64,000 nt of DNA from Rhizobium sp. BT03 (GCF_030053155.1 NZ_CP125640.1:3501001-3565000), one strand, 5' to 3'; numbered from the stretch's first letter, positions 37,977-47,738 are shown. Numbers and translations: made by a program. Notes: generated by a model from the sequence alone, not told the origin.

Positions 37977-39809
37977 CTGTCTTCGAGATATCGTGCTATA
38001 GTGGCGTTGCTGGTGGTGCCGCTGATCATTTTCGCCTTCTTCACCTATGGAAGCGCGATCGCGACGCGCGCCTATATGGGAGAGGCCTCGGCGCAGGCCG
38101 GAACGGCGCTGCGCCTTGCCGTCTCGGCGCTCAGCGGTCACCTCAACCGCTACGAGGCGCTGCCGGCGCTGATCGCAGATCACGACGACATCAAGGAACT
38201 GGTGAGCGCACCCGACGATGCAGCACTGCGCGACGCGGCCAATCTCTATCTCAGGGAGATCAACGGGCTGCTGAAATCCTCCGACATTTATGTGGTCAAG
38301 CCTGATGGAGAGACGATCGCGGCCAGCAATTACGATGGACCTGGAAGCTTCGTCGGGCAGAATTTCAGCTACCGGCCCTATTTCCAGGACGCGATCGAAG
38401 GCCGGCAGGCGCGGTTCTATGCGCTCGGCACCACCTCGCTGAAGCGCGGCTATTATTTTGCCGCGCCGATCCGCATCGGCGCGGATATTCGCGGCGTCAT
38501 CGTCTTCAAGGTCGATATCGACATGATCGAATCTTCCTGGGGCGGCGGCGAATATAAGATCTTCGTCTCCGATCCTGAGGGCATCATCTTCATGTCCGGC
38601 AGCCCGGAATGGCTCTACGGCGCAATCCTGCCGCTGACGGCCGACCGCATCGCCCGCACGGAAGCGTCGCGGCGTTATGCCAATGCCAGGCTGACAGCGC
38701 TGCCGGTGACGCGCCAGCGCTTCGAGCCGCACGAGCTGATGACGCTCGCCGGCGAGCGCGGATCGAGCGAATATCTGGTTCTCTCGCACTACATGCCGGC
38801 CGAAGACTGGACGGTGAACGTGCTGATGGAAACGAGTTCCATCCGCACCCAGGCGCGCACGGCGCTTGCGGCCGTCTTTCTCATCCTCTGCATTGCCGGG
38901 CTCGCGGTCGCGGTTCTACGCCAGCGGCGGGCGCGGCTTGCCGAGCGCATGCAGCTGCAGACGGAGGCTCGCAACGAGCTGGAGCGGCGCGTCGAGGAGC
39001 GCACGGCCGATCTTGCCCGCGTCAACAGCCGCATCGAGGAGGAAATATCAGAGCGGCGGCTGACCGAGCAGCAGCTTCGCCAGACCCAAGCCGATCTTAT
39101 CCAGGCCGGGAAGCTCGCCGGTCTCGGGCAGATGTCGGCTGCACTTTCGCACGAGTTCAACCAGCCGCTCGCTGCCGCCAAGACCTATACGGACAGTGCC
39201 TCCGTTCTCATCGATCGCGGCCGGACGGAGGAAGCGCGGGACAATATAAGGCGGATCGGCGGGCTGATCGACCGCATGGCTGCGATCAGCCGGCATCTGC
39301 GCAATTTCGCCCGCAAACCGAACGAGAAACTCGGCTCGGTGTCTCTCGACGAGGCGATGCATGACACGCTCGAGATCATCGCCTGGCGGCTGAAGGCGGC
39401 CGATGCCGAGCTCCGGCTTGATCTGGGGACCCGGCCGCCGGTGGTTCGTGCCGGTTCCGTGCGTCTGCAGCAGGTGCTGGTGAATGTGATTTCCAATGCG
39501 GCCGATGCCGTGGAAGGGCTTGATGACAGACGCATCGAGGTTTCGGCCTTCGAGGAGGCCGGCAAGGTGGTGTTGACGGTGCGGGACCATGGGCCGGGCG
39601 TGCCGGCGGCGATCGCCGAGCGTATTTTCGATCCCTTCTTCACGACCAAGGGTGTCGGCAAGGGGCTCGGTCTCGGGCTGTCGATCTCCTACAATATCAT
39701 CAAGGATTTCGGCGGCAGCCTTTCCGCGGTCAATCATCCGGAGGGGGGCGCGGTGTTCCGTATCGAGCTGCAATCGGCAGCAGGGCTGATGCCGGAGGCC
39801 GCGGAATGA
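37977..39809 (+). CDS. DctB-type sensor histidine kinase
   Basis: About 610 aa. A membrane helix (about 9-26) precedes a periplasmic double-PAS/Cache-type sensor (about 35-290, with SNYDGPGSFVGQNFSYRPYF). A second helix (about 300-320) and a coiled coil follow. The kinase core has H-box ALSHEFNQPLAAAKTY, N-box VISNAADAVEG, and G-boxes RDHGPGVP and GKGLGLGLS. This is the DctB architecture for C4-dicarboxylate sensing. The frame opens with TTG at 37881 and has no in-frame ATG near the start. A ribosome-binding site (GGGGAGGAG) lies 8 bp before a CTG at 37977, which I chose tentatively. It overlaps the regulator gene by 4 bp. Confidence 0.85.
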   Translation: MSSRYRAIVALLVVPLIIFAFFTYGSAIATRAYMGEASAQAGTALRLAVSALSGHLNRYEALPALIADHDDIKELVSAPDDAALRDAANLYLREINGLLKSSDIYVVKPDGETIAASNYDGPGSFVGQNFSYRPYFQDAIEGRQARFYALGTTSLKRGYYFAAPIRIGADIRGVIVFKVDIDMIESSWGGGEYKIFVSDPEGIIFMSGSPEWLYGAILPLTADRIARTEASRRYANARLTALPVTRQRFEPHELMTLAGERGSSEYLVLSHYMPAEDWTVNVLMETSSIRTQARTALAAVFLILCIAGLAVAVLRQRRARLAERMQLQTEARNELERRVEERTADLARVNSRIEEEISERRLTEQQLRQTQADLIQAGKLAGLGQMSAALSHEFNQPLAAAKTYTDSASVLIDRGRTEEARDNIRRIGGLIDRMAAISRHLRNFARKPNEKLGSVSLDEAMHDTLEIIAWRLKAADAELRLDLGTRPPVVRAGSVRLQQVLVNVISNAADAVEGLDDRRIEVSAFEEAGKVVLTVRDHGPGVPAAIAERIFDPFFTTKGVGKGLGLGLSISYNIIKDFGGSLSAVNHPEGGAVFRIELQSAAGLMPEAAE

Positions 39810-41140
39810 ACGATGCGAAGATCCTGCTGGTCGACGACGAGGAGGAGTTGCGCCGCTCGACGGCGCAGGCGCTGGAACTTTCCGGCTTCAGCGTCGAGAC
39901 CTTTTCGAACGGCGATCATGTGCTGGAATTGATCGGCTACAGTTTTCCCGGCGTCGTCGTCAGCGATATCCGCATGCCCGGCATGGACGGCATGACGCTG
40001 ATGCAGAAAATCCGCGAGCTCGACCCTGAAGTGCCGGTCATTCTCGTCACCGGCCACGGCGACGTTCAGCTTGCGGTGAAGGCGATGCGTGAGGGCGCTT
40101 ATGATTTCATCGAGAAGCCGTTCACGCCGGAGATGCTTGCCGGTGTCATCCGCCGGGCGGTGGAGCGGCGCGGCCTCGTGCTCGAAAACCGGCTGCTGAA
40201 AGCGGTCGCCGGCAAGCGCGACGATATCGAGGCGCGGCTGCCGGGACGCACGCAGGTCATGGTGGATCTGCGCTACCGCATCCGGGCGATCGGGGCGAGC
40301 GATGCCGATACGCTGATTGTCGGGGAAACGGGGGCCGGCAAGGAGGTGGTGGCGCGCGCGCTGCACGATATCAGCGCCCGGGCGAGCCGGCCGTTCATTG
40401 CGATCAATTGCGCGGCGCTGCCGGCCAACCTGATCGAAAGCGAGCTCTTCGGCCATGAGGTGGGCGCCTTTCCCGGCGCGGTGAGGCCGCGCTACGGAAA
40501 GTTCGAACATGGGCGCGGCGGCACCATCCTGCTCGACGAAATCGGCTCCATGCCCTTCGACCTGCAGGCGAAGTTCCTGCGGGTGCTGCAGGAGCGGATG
40601 ATTTCCCGGTTGGGATCGAATGAGACGGTGGCGCTTGACGTGCGCTTTATCGCCACGAGCAAGGTGGACCTGGAGGCGGAGGTGGCGGCGGGGCGCTTCC
40701 GCGCCGACCTGTTCTACCGGCTGAACGTTGCGACGCTGCATGTGCCGTCGTTGTCGCAGCGCCGGGCGGATGTTCCGCTGCTCTTTCTGCAGCTGGTGCG
40801 GGAAGCGGCCGCCCGCTATGGCCGCGATGAGGCGGCCGTGCCGCCCGAGGTGATCTCCGATATCGCCCAGCGCGACTGGCCGGGCAATGTGCGTGAACTC
40901 AGGAATGCCGCCGACCGTCTGGTTCTCGGTCTCGACGACGGCGGGCCTCAGGCCGGGGAGGCGACCGGGCTTGCGGAGCGCGTCGCCGAATTCGAACGGG
41001 GCGTCATTGCCAGCGCGCTGGTCGCGCATGGCGGCAGCCTCAAGCCGGTCTATGAGACACTCGGCATTTCCAGGAAGACCCTCTACGAAAAGATGCAGAA
41101 ATACGGCCTCGACAAGCGGATGCTGACCACCGAAGGCTAA
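39806..41140 (+). CDS. DctD-type sigma-54-dependent response regulator with GAFPGA motif
   Basis: 444 aa. The receiver domain (about 1-120) has phosphoacceptor Asp in VVSDIRMPGMDGM. The AAA+ domain (about 150-375) has Walker A VGETGAGKE and Walker B GGTILLDEIGSMP. A Fis-type helix-turn-helix ends the protein (LKPVYETLGISRKTLYEKM). The loop that normally reads GAFTGA, needed to contact sigma-54, is GAFPGA here (codon CCC). The gene overlaps the sensor by ATGA and lies upstream of tctCBA, so control of that transporter is plausible. Confidence 0.87.
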   Translation: MNDAKILLVDDEEELRRSTAQALELSGFSVETFSNGDHVLELIGYSFPGVVVSDIRMPGMDGMTLMQKIRELDPEVPVILVTGHGDVQLAVKAMREGAYDFIEKPFTPEMLAGVIRRAVERRGLVLENRLLKAVAGKRDDIEARLPGRTQVMVDLRYRIRAIGASDADTLIVGETGAGKEVVARALHDISARASRPFIAINCAALPANLIESELFGHEVGAFPGAVRPRYGKFEHGRGGTILLDEIGSMPFDLQAKFLRVLQERMISRLGSNETVALDVRFIATSKVDLEAEVAAGRFRADLFYRLNVATLHVPSLSQRRADVPLLFLQLVREAAARYGRDEAAVPPEVISDIAQRDWPGNVRELRNAADRLVLGLDDGGPQAGEATGLAERVAEFERGVIASALVAHGGSLKPVYETLGISRKTLYEKMQKYGLDKRMLTTEG

Positions 41141-41166
41141 TTCTCGGCGGCCGCCGGTCTTCGCGG

Positions 41167-41184
41167 TGGGTGGAAATCCACCCA
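41167..41184. promoter_or_regulatory. Palindrome upstream of tctC, candidate activator site
   Basis: A perfect inverted repeat TGGGTGGAAATCCACCCA. A related sequence (TCCAAATCGACCCATG) follows about 30 bp later. It lies 172 bp before the tctC ATG, a typical upstream-activator position for a sigma-54 regulator. A -24/-12 promoter is not clear. The best match (GGCTGCAATGATTGC near 41251) has one base too many in its spacer. Confidence 0.4.
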
Positions 41185-41355
41185 TTGCACAAGCCGTTTG
41201 TTTCCAAATCGACCCATGTTGCATCGCACTATCGCAAAATCGTGTCTCGAAAGCGGCTGCAATGATTGCGGGCCGGTTTTTCCCGGCGGCAAATAGGTCA
41301 TGCCCGGCGCGGAGGATGTGTCGGCGGGCTTGCTTGTTTCATCAGGGAGGAAACG

Positions 41356-42339
41356 ATGAAAATTCTGAAGGCCATGCTCGGCCTGACCGCGGCTGCCGCA
41401 GTCTCTCTTCTCGCCGGCGTCGCTTCGGCGCAGACCTATCCCGAACGCACCATCACCATGGTCGTGCCCTTTGCGGCCGGCGGCCCGACAGACACCGTCG
41501 CGCGCCTCGTCGCCGAATCCATGTCGAAGGATCTCGGTCAGCAGATCGTCGTCGAAAATGTCGGCGGCGCCGGCGGCACGCTCGGCGCCGGCCGCGTGGC
41601 GAGCGCCGATCCCGACGGCTACACGATCCTGCTGCACCATATCGGCATGGCGACCAGCGCCACGCTCTACCGCAAGCTCGCCTATGACACGCTCGGCGCC
41701 TTCGATTATGTCGGCCTCGTCACCGAAGTGCCGATGACGATCGTCGCACGCAAGGACATGGAGCCGGCCGACCTCAAGGGGCTGATCGACTATATCAAGG
41801 CCAACAAGGACAAGGTGACGGTCGCCAATGCCGGCATCGGTGCGGCTTCGCATCTCTGCGGCATGATGTTCATGAGCGCCATCCAGACGCCGCTGACCAC
41901 CGTTCCCTACAAGGGCACCGGCCCTGCCATGACCGACCTGCTCGGCGGCCAGGTCGACGTCATGTGCGACCAGACGACCAACACGACCAAGCAGATCCAG
42001 GGCGGCACGATCAAGGCCTATGCGGTGACCTCGCCGAAGCGCCTCGACGTGATGAAGGACATTCCGACGGCAGTCGAAGCCGGCCTGCCGGGCTTCGAAG
42101 TCGGGATCTGGCACGGCATCTACACGCCGAAGGGCACGCCGGCCGCGATCAACGAACGCCTGTCGAAGTCGCTGCAGGTCGCACTGAAGGACCCGAATGT
42201 CGGCGCCCGCTTCGCCGAACTCGGCACGGCGCCTTCCTCCGACGCCGATGCGACGCCGGCTGCGCTGAAGGCCAAGCTCGAAAGCGAGATCGCCCGCTGG
42301 AAGCCGGTGATCGAGGCTGCCGGCGAATATGCCGACTGA
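41356..42339 (+). CDS. tctC: Tripartite tricarboxylate transporter substrate-binding protein TctC
   Basis: 327 aa. A signal peptide (cleavage near GVASA-QT) is followed by the TctC/Bug fold beginning YPERTITMVVPFAAGGPTDT. Other features are NVGGAGGTLGAGRVA, ADPDGYTILLHH and TVPYKGTGPAMTDLLGGQVD. It would capture a carboxylate in the periplasm for the TctAB membrane pair. GGGAGG lies 5 bp before the ATG. The ligand cannot be read from sequence. Confidence 0.93.
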   Translation: MKILKAMLGLTAAAAVSLLAGVASAQTYPERTITMVVPFAAGGPTDTVARLVAESMSKDLGQQIVVENVGGAGGTLGAGRVASADPDGYTILLHHIGMATSATLYRKLAYDTLGAFDYVGLVTEVPMTIVARKDMEPADLKGLIDYIKANKDKVTVANAGIGAASHLCGMMFMSAIQTPLTTVPYKGTGPAMTDLLGGQVDVMCDQTTNTTKQIQGGTIKAYAVTSPKRLDVMKDIPTAVEAGLPGFEVGIWHGIYTPKGTPAAINERLSKSLQVALKDPNVGARFAELGTAPSSDADATPAALKAKLESEIARWKPVIEAAGEYAD

Positions 42340-42364
42340 GACTTGTCCTCGTCCAGGACATGCC

Positions 42365-42505
42365 GGATGAGCCCCTCACCCTAACCCCGCGCGCGGGGAG
42401 AGGGACTTGCCCCGCGCAACAGCGGCATGGATGAGAGGCCAGCGGCATATCCCCTTCTCCCCGCTTGCGGGGAGAAGGTGCCGGCAGGAGGATGAGGGGC
42501 AATCG
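42365..42505. repeat. RIME-like palindrome between tctC and tctB
   Basis: It shares CCCCTTCTCCCCGC..GCGGGGAGAAGG and the GATGAGGGGC wording with the element at 1-157. A left part with CCCCTCACCC and CCGCGCGCGG pairs with the right part. It sits inside the tctCBA operon, in the unusually long 213-bp gap, where it could lower expression of the membrane genes relative to the binding protein. Confidence 0.7.
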
Positions 42506-42552
42506 CCGCAGCAATGGCATCACGTGAACCATCTCCAACTCCAGGAGACACC

Positions 42553-43014
42553 ATGAAATCCATCAGTTTCGATACCACCAATGCGATCTGCGGCGGGCTT
42601 TTCGTCGCGACCGGCGCTTTCTTCGCCATCCAGTCGCTCTCGCTCGACCTCGGCACGGCAGTGCGCATGGGGCCTGGTTATTTTCCGCTGGTGCTGGCCG
42701 GCGTGCTCGTGCTTCTCGGCGCGATCATCTTCATCCAGGCGCTGCGCGTCGAGGGGGAGCCGATCGGTCTCTTCGCCTGGCGCGGTATGTTCTTTATTCT
42801 GCCGGCGCCCGTCTTCTTCGGGCTGACGGTGCGCGGCCTCGGATTTGCGCCGGCGCTGTTCTTCACCGCATTCATCGCCTGCTTCGCGTCGCAAAAGATG
42901 AACGTGTTCTTCGCGATCATTCTTTCGCTGCTGCTGACGGTTTTTTCGGTGGCGGTCTTCAGCTATGGGCTCGGCCTGCCGTTCGAGCGCTTCGGCCCCT
43001 GGGTCCGGTTCTAG
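42553..43014 (+). CDS. tctB: Tripartite tricarboxylate transporter small membrane subunit TctB
   Basis: 153 aa with four predicted helices, fitting the TctB family (FDTTNAICGGLFVATGAFFA, GPGYFPLVLAGVLVLLGA). AGGAG precedes the ATG. It starts 6 bp before the tctA ATG region. Confidence 0.88.
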   Translation: MKSISFDTTNAICGGLFVATGAFFAIQSLSLDLGTAVRMGPGYFPLVLAGVLVLLGAIIFIQALRVEGEPIGLFAWRGMFFILPAPVFFGLTVRGLGFAPALFFTAFIACFASQKMNVFFAIILSLLLTVFSVAVFSYGLGLPFERFGPWVRF

Positions 43015-43020
43015 GAGGCG

Positions 43021-44529
43021 ATGATGGATCTTTTCAGCAATCTCGCGCTTGGTTTTGCGACAGCCGGCACTCTTGACAATCTGCTCTTCTGCCTGATCGG
43101 CGTGCTGCTCGGCACGCTGATCGGGGTGCTGCCCGGCATCGGCGCCACGGCGACGATCGCCATGCTTCTGCCGATTACCTTCCAGCTCGAACCGGTCTCA
43201 TCGCTCATCATGCTGGCCGGCATCTATTACGGCGCCCAGTATGGCGGCTCGACGACGGCGATCCTCATCAACATGCCGGGTGAGTCTTCCTCCGCCGTCA
43301 CCGCAATCGACGGCTATCAGATGGCGCGCAAGGGCAGGGCGGGGGCAGCACTGGCGATCGCCGCGCTCGGTTCGTTCTTCGCCGGCACGGTTTCGACTTT
43401 CCTCGTTGCGATTTTCGCGCCGCCGCTCACCGCCATCGCGCTGCAATTCGGCTCGGCGGAATATTTCTCGCTGATGATCGTTGGCCTCGTCTCGTCGATC
43501 GCTTTGGCGCATGGTTCGGTGGTCAAAGCCTTGGCGATGGTGGCGCTCGGGCTGCTGCTCGGTCTGGTCGGGACCGACATCTACACCGGCACGCCGCGCT
43601 TCACGCTCGGCATCCGCGAATATGCCGATGGGCTGAATTTCGTGGCGCTTGCCGTCGGCGTCTTCGGGGTGGCGGAAATCCTGCGCAACCTCGAGGGTGA
43701 ATCGACCCGCACGGTGCTGATGGCCAAGGTCTCCGGCCTCTTGCCGTCGCGCCAGGAATTCAAGGAGATGATCGCGCCTGTCTTCCGCGGCACGGCGATC
43801 GGCTCGGCGCTCGGCATTCTGCCCGGCGGCGGCGCGATCCTCGCCTCCTTCGCCTCCTATACGGTGGAGAAGCGCCTGTCGAAGACGCCGGAGGAATTCG
43901 GCAAGGGCGCCGTCGCCGGTGTGGCAGGCCCGGAATCGGCCAACAATGCCGGGGCGCAGACCTCGTTCATTCCGCTGCTGACGCTCGGCATTCCGGCCAA
44001 TCCCGTCATGGCGCTGATGATCGGCGCGATGATCATTCAGGGGATCGTGCCGGGACCGAATGTCGCCACCGAGCAGCCGGCGCTGTTCTGGGGCATCATC
44101 GCCTCGATGTGGATCGGCAACCTGATGCTCGTCATCCTCAACCTGCCGCTGATCGGGCTCTGGGTGAAGCTGTTGACGGTGCCCTATTACGTGCTTTTCC
44201 CGGTCATCATGGCCTTCTGCTCGATCGGGGTCTACAGCGTCAACGCCAACGTCTACGATCTCTATGCCGTCGCCTTCTTCGGGTTCATCGGCTACGTGCT
44301 GGCAAAGCTTCGCTGCGAGCCGGCACCGCTGCTGCTCGGTTTCGTGCTCGGGCCGCTGCTCGAGGAGAACCTGCGGCGGGCGATGATCCTGTCGCGCGGC
44401 GATCCGATGACCTTCGTCACCCGCCCGATCAGCGCCACGCTTCTGGCGATCGCGCTCGCTGTGCTGATTGTCGTCTTCCTGCCGAGCGTCAAGAAGAAGC
44501 GCGAAGAGGTGTTTGTCGAGGAGGCTTGA
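43021..44529 (+). CDS. tctA: Tripartite tricarboxylate transporter large membrane subunit TctA
   Basis: A 502-aa membrane protein with about 11-12 helices and the TctA signatures [45 protein letters not shown] and [25 protein letters not shown] precedes two adjacent ATGs, either of which could start it. It ends before a GC-rich hairpin (44575-44594) that may be a weak terminator. Confidence 0.94.
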   Translation: MMDLFSNLALGFATAGTLDNLLFCLIGVLLGTLIGVLPGIGATATIAMLLPITFQLEPVSSLIMLAGIYYGAQYGGSTTAILINMPGESSSAVTAIDGYQMARKGRAGAALAIAALGSFFAGTVSTFLVAIFAPPLTAIALQFGSAEYFSLMIVGLVSSIALAHGSVVKALAMVALGLLLGLVGTDIYTGTPRFTLGIREYADGLNFVALAVGVFGVAEILRNLEGESTRTVLMAKVSGLLPSRQEFKEMIAPVFRGTAIGSALGILPGGGAILASFASYTVEKRLSKTPEEFGKGAVAGVAGPESANNAGAQTSFIPLLTLGIPANPVMALMIGAMIIQGIVPGPNVATEQPALFWGIIASMWIGNLMLVILNLPLIGLWVKLLTVPYYVLFPVIMAFCSIGVYSVNANVYDLYAVAFFGFIGYVLAKLRCEPAPLLLGFVLGPLLEENLRRAMILSRGDPMTFVTRPISATLLAIALAVLIVVFLPSVKKKREEVFVEEA

Positions 44530-44574
44530 TGGTTGAACTTGCGAGCTGTTTGATGAACAAAGGATGATCTGACG

Positions 44575-44597
44575 CGGGCGCCGGTGGGCGCCCGTTT
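44575..44597 (+). terminator. Weak terminator-like hairpin after tctA
   Basis: CGGGCGCC and GGGCGCCCG pair across a short loop, followed by only TTT. It may partly uncouple the amidohydrolase gene from tctCBA. Confidence 0.4.
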
Positions 44598-44635
44598 CGC
44601 TTGACAGGATATCCAGGCCCCAGGAGCATTGTCCG

Positions 44636-45805
44636 ATGAGCATCCCTGCCCGGATCAAGGGCGATCTGCCGTTTCTCACATCCTTGCGCCGCGATCTGCA
44701 TGCCCATCCCGAACTGGGTTTCGAGGAGGAGCGCACTGCCGGCATCGTCGCGAGACTTCTCGAGGAGGCCGGCATCACGGTGCACCGCGGCCTCGGCGGC
44801 ACCGGCGTGGTCGGCACGCTGCAGGTCGGCAACGGCGTCCGCCGGATCGGCCTCAGGGCAGATATGGATGCGCTCGCCATGCCTGAGATGGCGGAGCGCC
44901 CCTATAAATCGACGGTGCCGGGAAAGATGCATGCCTGTGGCCATGACGGCCATACCACGATGCTGCTCGGTGCCGCGCGGCATCTGGCGGCGACGCGAGG
45001 ATTCTCCGGCACGGTGCATTTCATCTTCCAGCCGGCTGAAGAGGGCCGCGGCGGCGCGAAGCGCATGGTGGAGGAGGGCCTCTTCCGGCGCTTCCCGTGT
45101 GATGCCGTTTATGGGCTGCACAACATGCCGGGGCTATCGGTCGACGAGATCGCCGTGGTCGAGGGGCCGCAGCTTGCTTCTTCCGACAGCTGGCGCATCA
45201 CCTTTCGCGGCATCGGCACCCACGGCGCCAAACCGCATCTCGGCCGCGATCCGATCACGGCAGCCGGCACCTTCCTGTCGTCGCTGCAGACGATCGTCGG
45301 ACGGGTGGTCGATCCGCAGCAGCCGGCCGTCGTCAGCGCCTGTTTCCTGCAGGCGGGCGATCCGAAGGCGTTGAACGTCATTCCCGATATCGTGGAGATC
45401 GGCGGGACGGCGCGGGCCTATTCGCCCGAGGTGCGCGATCAGCTGGAGCGCGAGATCGGACGGCTGGCGCGCGGCACTGCTGATATGTACGGCATATCAG
45501 TCGACTATCATTTCGAGCGGCGGATCCCGCCGGTGATCAATGACGCGGATGCGACTGCCCGGGCGCTTACTGCTGCCGGTACCGTCTTTGGTGAAAAAGT
45601 GCGGACAAGCTTTCCGCCGTCGACGGCGGGCGATGACTTCGCATTTTTCGCCCAGAAGGCGCCGGGCTGTTATGTATGGCTCGGCAACGGGCAGGCGGTG
45701 GACGGAGCGCTGCATCACAACACCGCCTATGATTTCAATGATGAGGCGCTTGCTTATGGCGCCGCTTATTGGGTGGCGTTGGTGGAGCGGGAGCTGGAGG
45801 TTTAG
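44636..45805 (+). CDS. M20-family amidohydrolase (hippurate hydrolase type)
   Basis: 389 aa of the M20D peptidase family. The catalytic region has LRRDLHAHPELGFEEERTA, LRADMDALAMPE and metal-binding HACGHDGHTTM, plus FQPAEEGRGGAKRM and GLHNMPG. The family removes acyl groups from amino acids or cleaves hippurate. The exact substrate is unknown. AGGAG precedes the ATG. It sits just downstream of tctCBA, so it could process the transported compound. Confidence 0.9.
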   Translation: MSIPARIKGDLPFLTSLRRDLHAHPELGFEEERTAGIVARLLEEAGITVHRGLGGTGVVGTLQVGNGVRRIGLRADMDALAMPEMAERPYKSTVPGKMHACGHDGHTTMLLGAARHLAATRGFSGTVHFIFQPAEEGRGGAKRMVEEGLFRRFPCDAVYGLHNMPGLSVDEIAVVEGPQLASSDSWRITFRGIGTHGAKPHLGRDPITAAGTFLSSLQTIVGRVVDPQQPAVVSACFLQAGDPKALNVIPDIVEIGGTARAYSPEVRDQLEREIGRLARGTADMYGISVDYHFERRIPPVINDADATARALTAAGTVFGEKVRTSFPPSTAGDDFAFFAQKAPGCYVWLGNGQAVDGALHHNTAYDFNDEALAYGAAYWVALVERELEV

Positions 45806-45819
45806 CTGGAACTGCGTTT

Positions 45820-45908
45820 GCGGCCCCCTCATCCGCCTGCCGGCACCAGCCTGGGCGAGCCACGGGTCTCGCCCAGGCTGGTGCCCGTAGGGCGGATGAG
45901 GGGGCCGC
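45820..45908. repeat. Nearly perfect long palindrome
   Basis: GCGGCCCCCTCATCCGCC pairs with GGCGGATGAGGGGGCCGC at the outer ends. GCACCAGCCTGGGCGAG pairs with CTCGCCCAGGCTGGTGC inside. It lies between two convergent genes (amidohydrolase and adenine deaminase) and may work as a bidirectional terminator. Confidence 0.8.
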
Positions 45909-45950
45909 ACGGCACGTCCGTCGTCAGAAGTCCCCCACGCATTGCCGACC

Positions 45951-47738
45951 CTACAAAACCTCCAGCACCGGGCTTTCCATCACCTTTCCCGTCACCACAT
46001 CGGCAATCCCGCGGTCCGTCTGGTGCGGGCCGGCATTGCAGGCAAGCGTTGCGCCGAAGCAGGCCTTGAAGACGCGATAAGGCGGTTTCCAGTCGACGAT
46101 TTTTTCCATGGCTTTGCGGATGCCGGCGAAGGCCGAAGCGGTGTCCTTCAGCGATGCGCCGGTCACCAGTCCGGAGAGCGGCAGCGGCAGGATCGCTTCG
46201 ATCTTTCCGTCTTTGGCGACCGCCATGCCGCCGCCGGCCGATATGACGGCGTTGGCGGCGAGCGCCATGTCGCGCGCATTGCCGCCGAAGACGGTGAGGT
46301 TGTGACTGTCATGCGAGACGGTGGTGCAGAAGGCGCCGCGCCATTCGCCCCAGCCGGTGAGGAAGCCGATGCGCGGGATGCCGTCGGCCTTGCCGTGGCG
46401 ATGGGCGACGGCGATCATGGCGCTGCCAGCCGGCGGCACGACGAACCCGTCCCTGACCTCCGTCTCCGCCTCGCCCCATTGCGTGAAGCGCGGGCGGTCG
46501 ATCGTGGCGACGCGAACGCGCTCGCCTCTCGACGGGATGCGGAAATCATCCGCGGCGAATTGCGGGAGCTTCACCGAATTTTCAAGCGGCGCCGTATCGA
46601 GCTGCTTGATATCAATCTGCATGCCGCCGTCGCGAGCGACGACGCGGCCGCTCGAGATGACCAGCCGCGCCCTGAGTTGTTCGAGGTCCTCGAAGAGCAC
46701 GATGTCGGCGCGCCGGCCAGCGGCGATAAGGCCGAGATCGGAGCGCTTCAGCCGCTCAGCGGCGTTGAAGGTCGCGGCCCTGAGCGCCCATTCCGGCTTC
46801 ATGCCGTAGCGCACCAGGCGGCGGATGACATCGTCGAGACCGCCGCTTTGGCAGAGTTCGTCGGGAAAGACGTCGTCGGTGCAGAGCGTCACGGTCGGGG
46901 GCAGGTGGCCGAGACCGTTCAGCACCGCAACGAATTCCTGCAACAGATGGTCGTGGGAGCCGCGCAGCTCGATCGTCAGGCCGGCGGCAAGTTTGGCGGC
47001 GAGGTCGACGCCGGAGGTGAGTTCGTGGTCGGAGGTGACGCCCGCTGCCATGAAGGCGTTGAGATCGGCGCCCTCGAGGCCGCGGGCGTGGCCGCAGACG
47101 AGTTTGCCGGCGGCAAGGCCGGCATTGATTATGGTGCTCATGCGCGGATCGCCGTCGATGACACCGCGCATGTTCATGACCTCGGCGACGCCGCCGACGG
47201 CGGAGGAACGCAGCATTTCGGCAATGACGGCGGCATCGAAATCGGCGCCGGCAAATTCAAGCCCCGGCGCCGACGGCACGCAGGAGGGGGCGAGCAGGAT
47301 CATGCGCAGCGGCAGTGAGCGCGCCGCCTCGACAGCCCAGCGCACGCCGTCGAGACCATGGACGTTGCCGAATTCATGCGGGTCCCAGACGATGGTGGTG
47401 ACGCCGCGCGGCAGCACGGCGCTCGCATATTCGGCCGGTGTCACCATCGAACTTTCGACATGCATGTGCGTGTCGATCAAGCCGGGTGTTGCGATGCTGC
47501 CCGCCGCATCGATGATCTCGGCCGCATCGCTCCGGCTTGCCGGGGCATGGACGCTGGCGATCAGCGCGCCGACGAGGCCGATATCGGCGTCCCGGATCAG
47601 GCCGGTCACCGCATCGAGCAGCCGGCCGCCGGTAATCAGCATGTCGAAGGGGGCGTCGCCGCGCGCGGCGGCGACGGCGCGCGCACGCAGGGCGGGCTCG
47701 TTGAGATCGGCGGGTTCCTGGCGAGGGGGGGCGTTCAT
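45951..47738 (-). CDS. ade: Adenine deaminase
   Basis: A 595-aa amidohydrolase-superfamily enzyme of the AdeC type that converts adenine to hypoxanthine. The metal site starts PGLIDTHMHVESSMVTP. Further signatures are WDPHEFGNVHGL, GHARGLEGADLNAF, CTDDVFPDEL and VSHDSHNLTVFGGNARDM. It overlaps the nucleoside hydrolase gene by 4 bp and is the last gene of the LacI operon. The genes beside it supply its substrate. Confidence 0.94.
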   Translation of the reverse strand: MNAPPRQEPADLNEPALRARAVAAARGDAPFDMLITGGRLLDAVTGLIRDADIGLVGALIASVHAPASRSDAAEIIDAAGSIATPGLIDTHMHVESSMVTPAEYASAVLPRGVTTIVWDPHEFGNVHGLDGVRWAVEAARSLPLRMILLAPSCVPSAPGLEFAGADFDAAVIAEMLRSSAVGGVAEVMNMRGVIDGDPRMSTIINAGLAAGKLVCGHARGLEGADLNAFMAAGVTSDHELTSGVDLAAKLAAGLTIELRGSHDHLLQEFVAVLNGLGHLPPTVTLCTDDVFPDELCQSGGLDDVIRRLVRYGMKPEWALRAATFNAAERLKRSDLGLIAAGRRADIVLFEDLEQLRARLVISSGRVVARDGGMQIDIKQLDTAPLENSVKLPQFAADDFRIPSRGERVRVATIDRPRFTQWGEAETEVRDGFVVPPAGSAMIAVAHRHGKADGIPRIGFLTGWGEWRGAFCTTVSHDSHNLTVFGGNARDMALAANAVISAGGGMAVAKDGKIEAILPLPLSGLVTGASLKDTASAFAGIRKAMEKIVDWKPPYRVFKACFGATLACNAGPHQTDRGIADVVTGKVMESPVLEVL

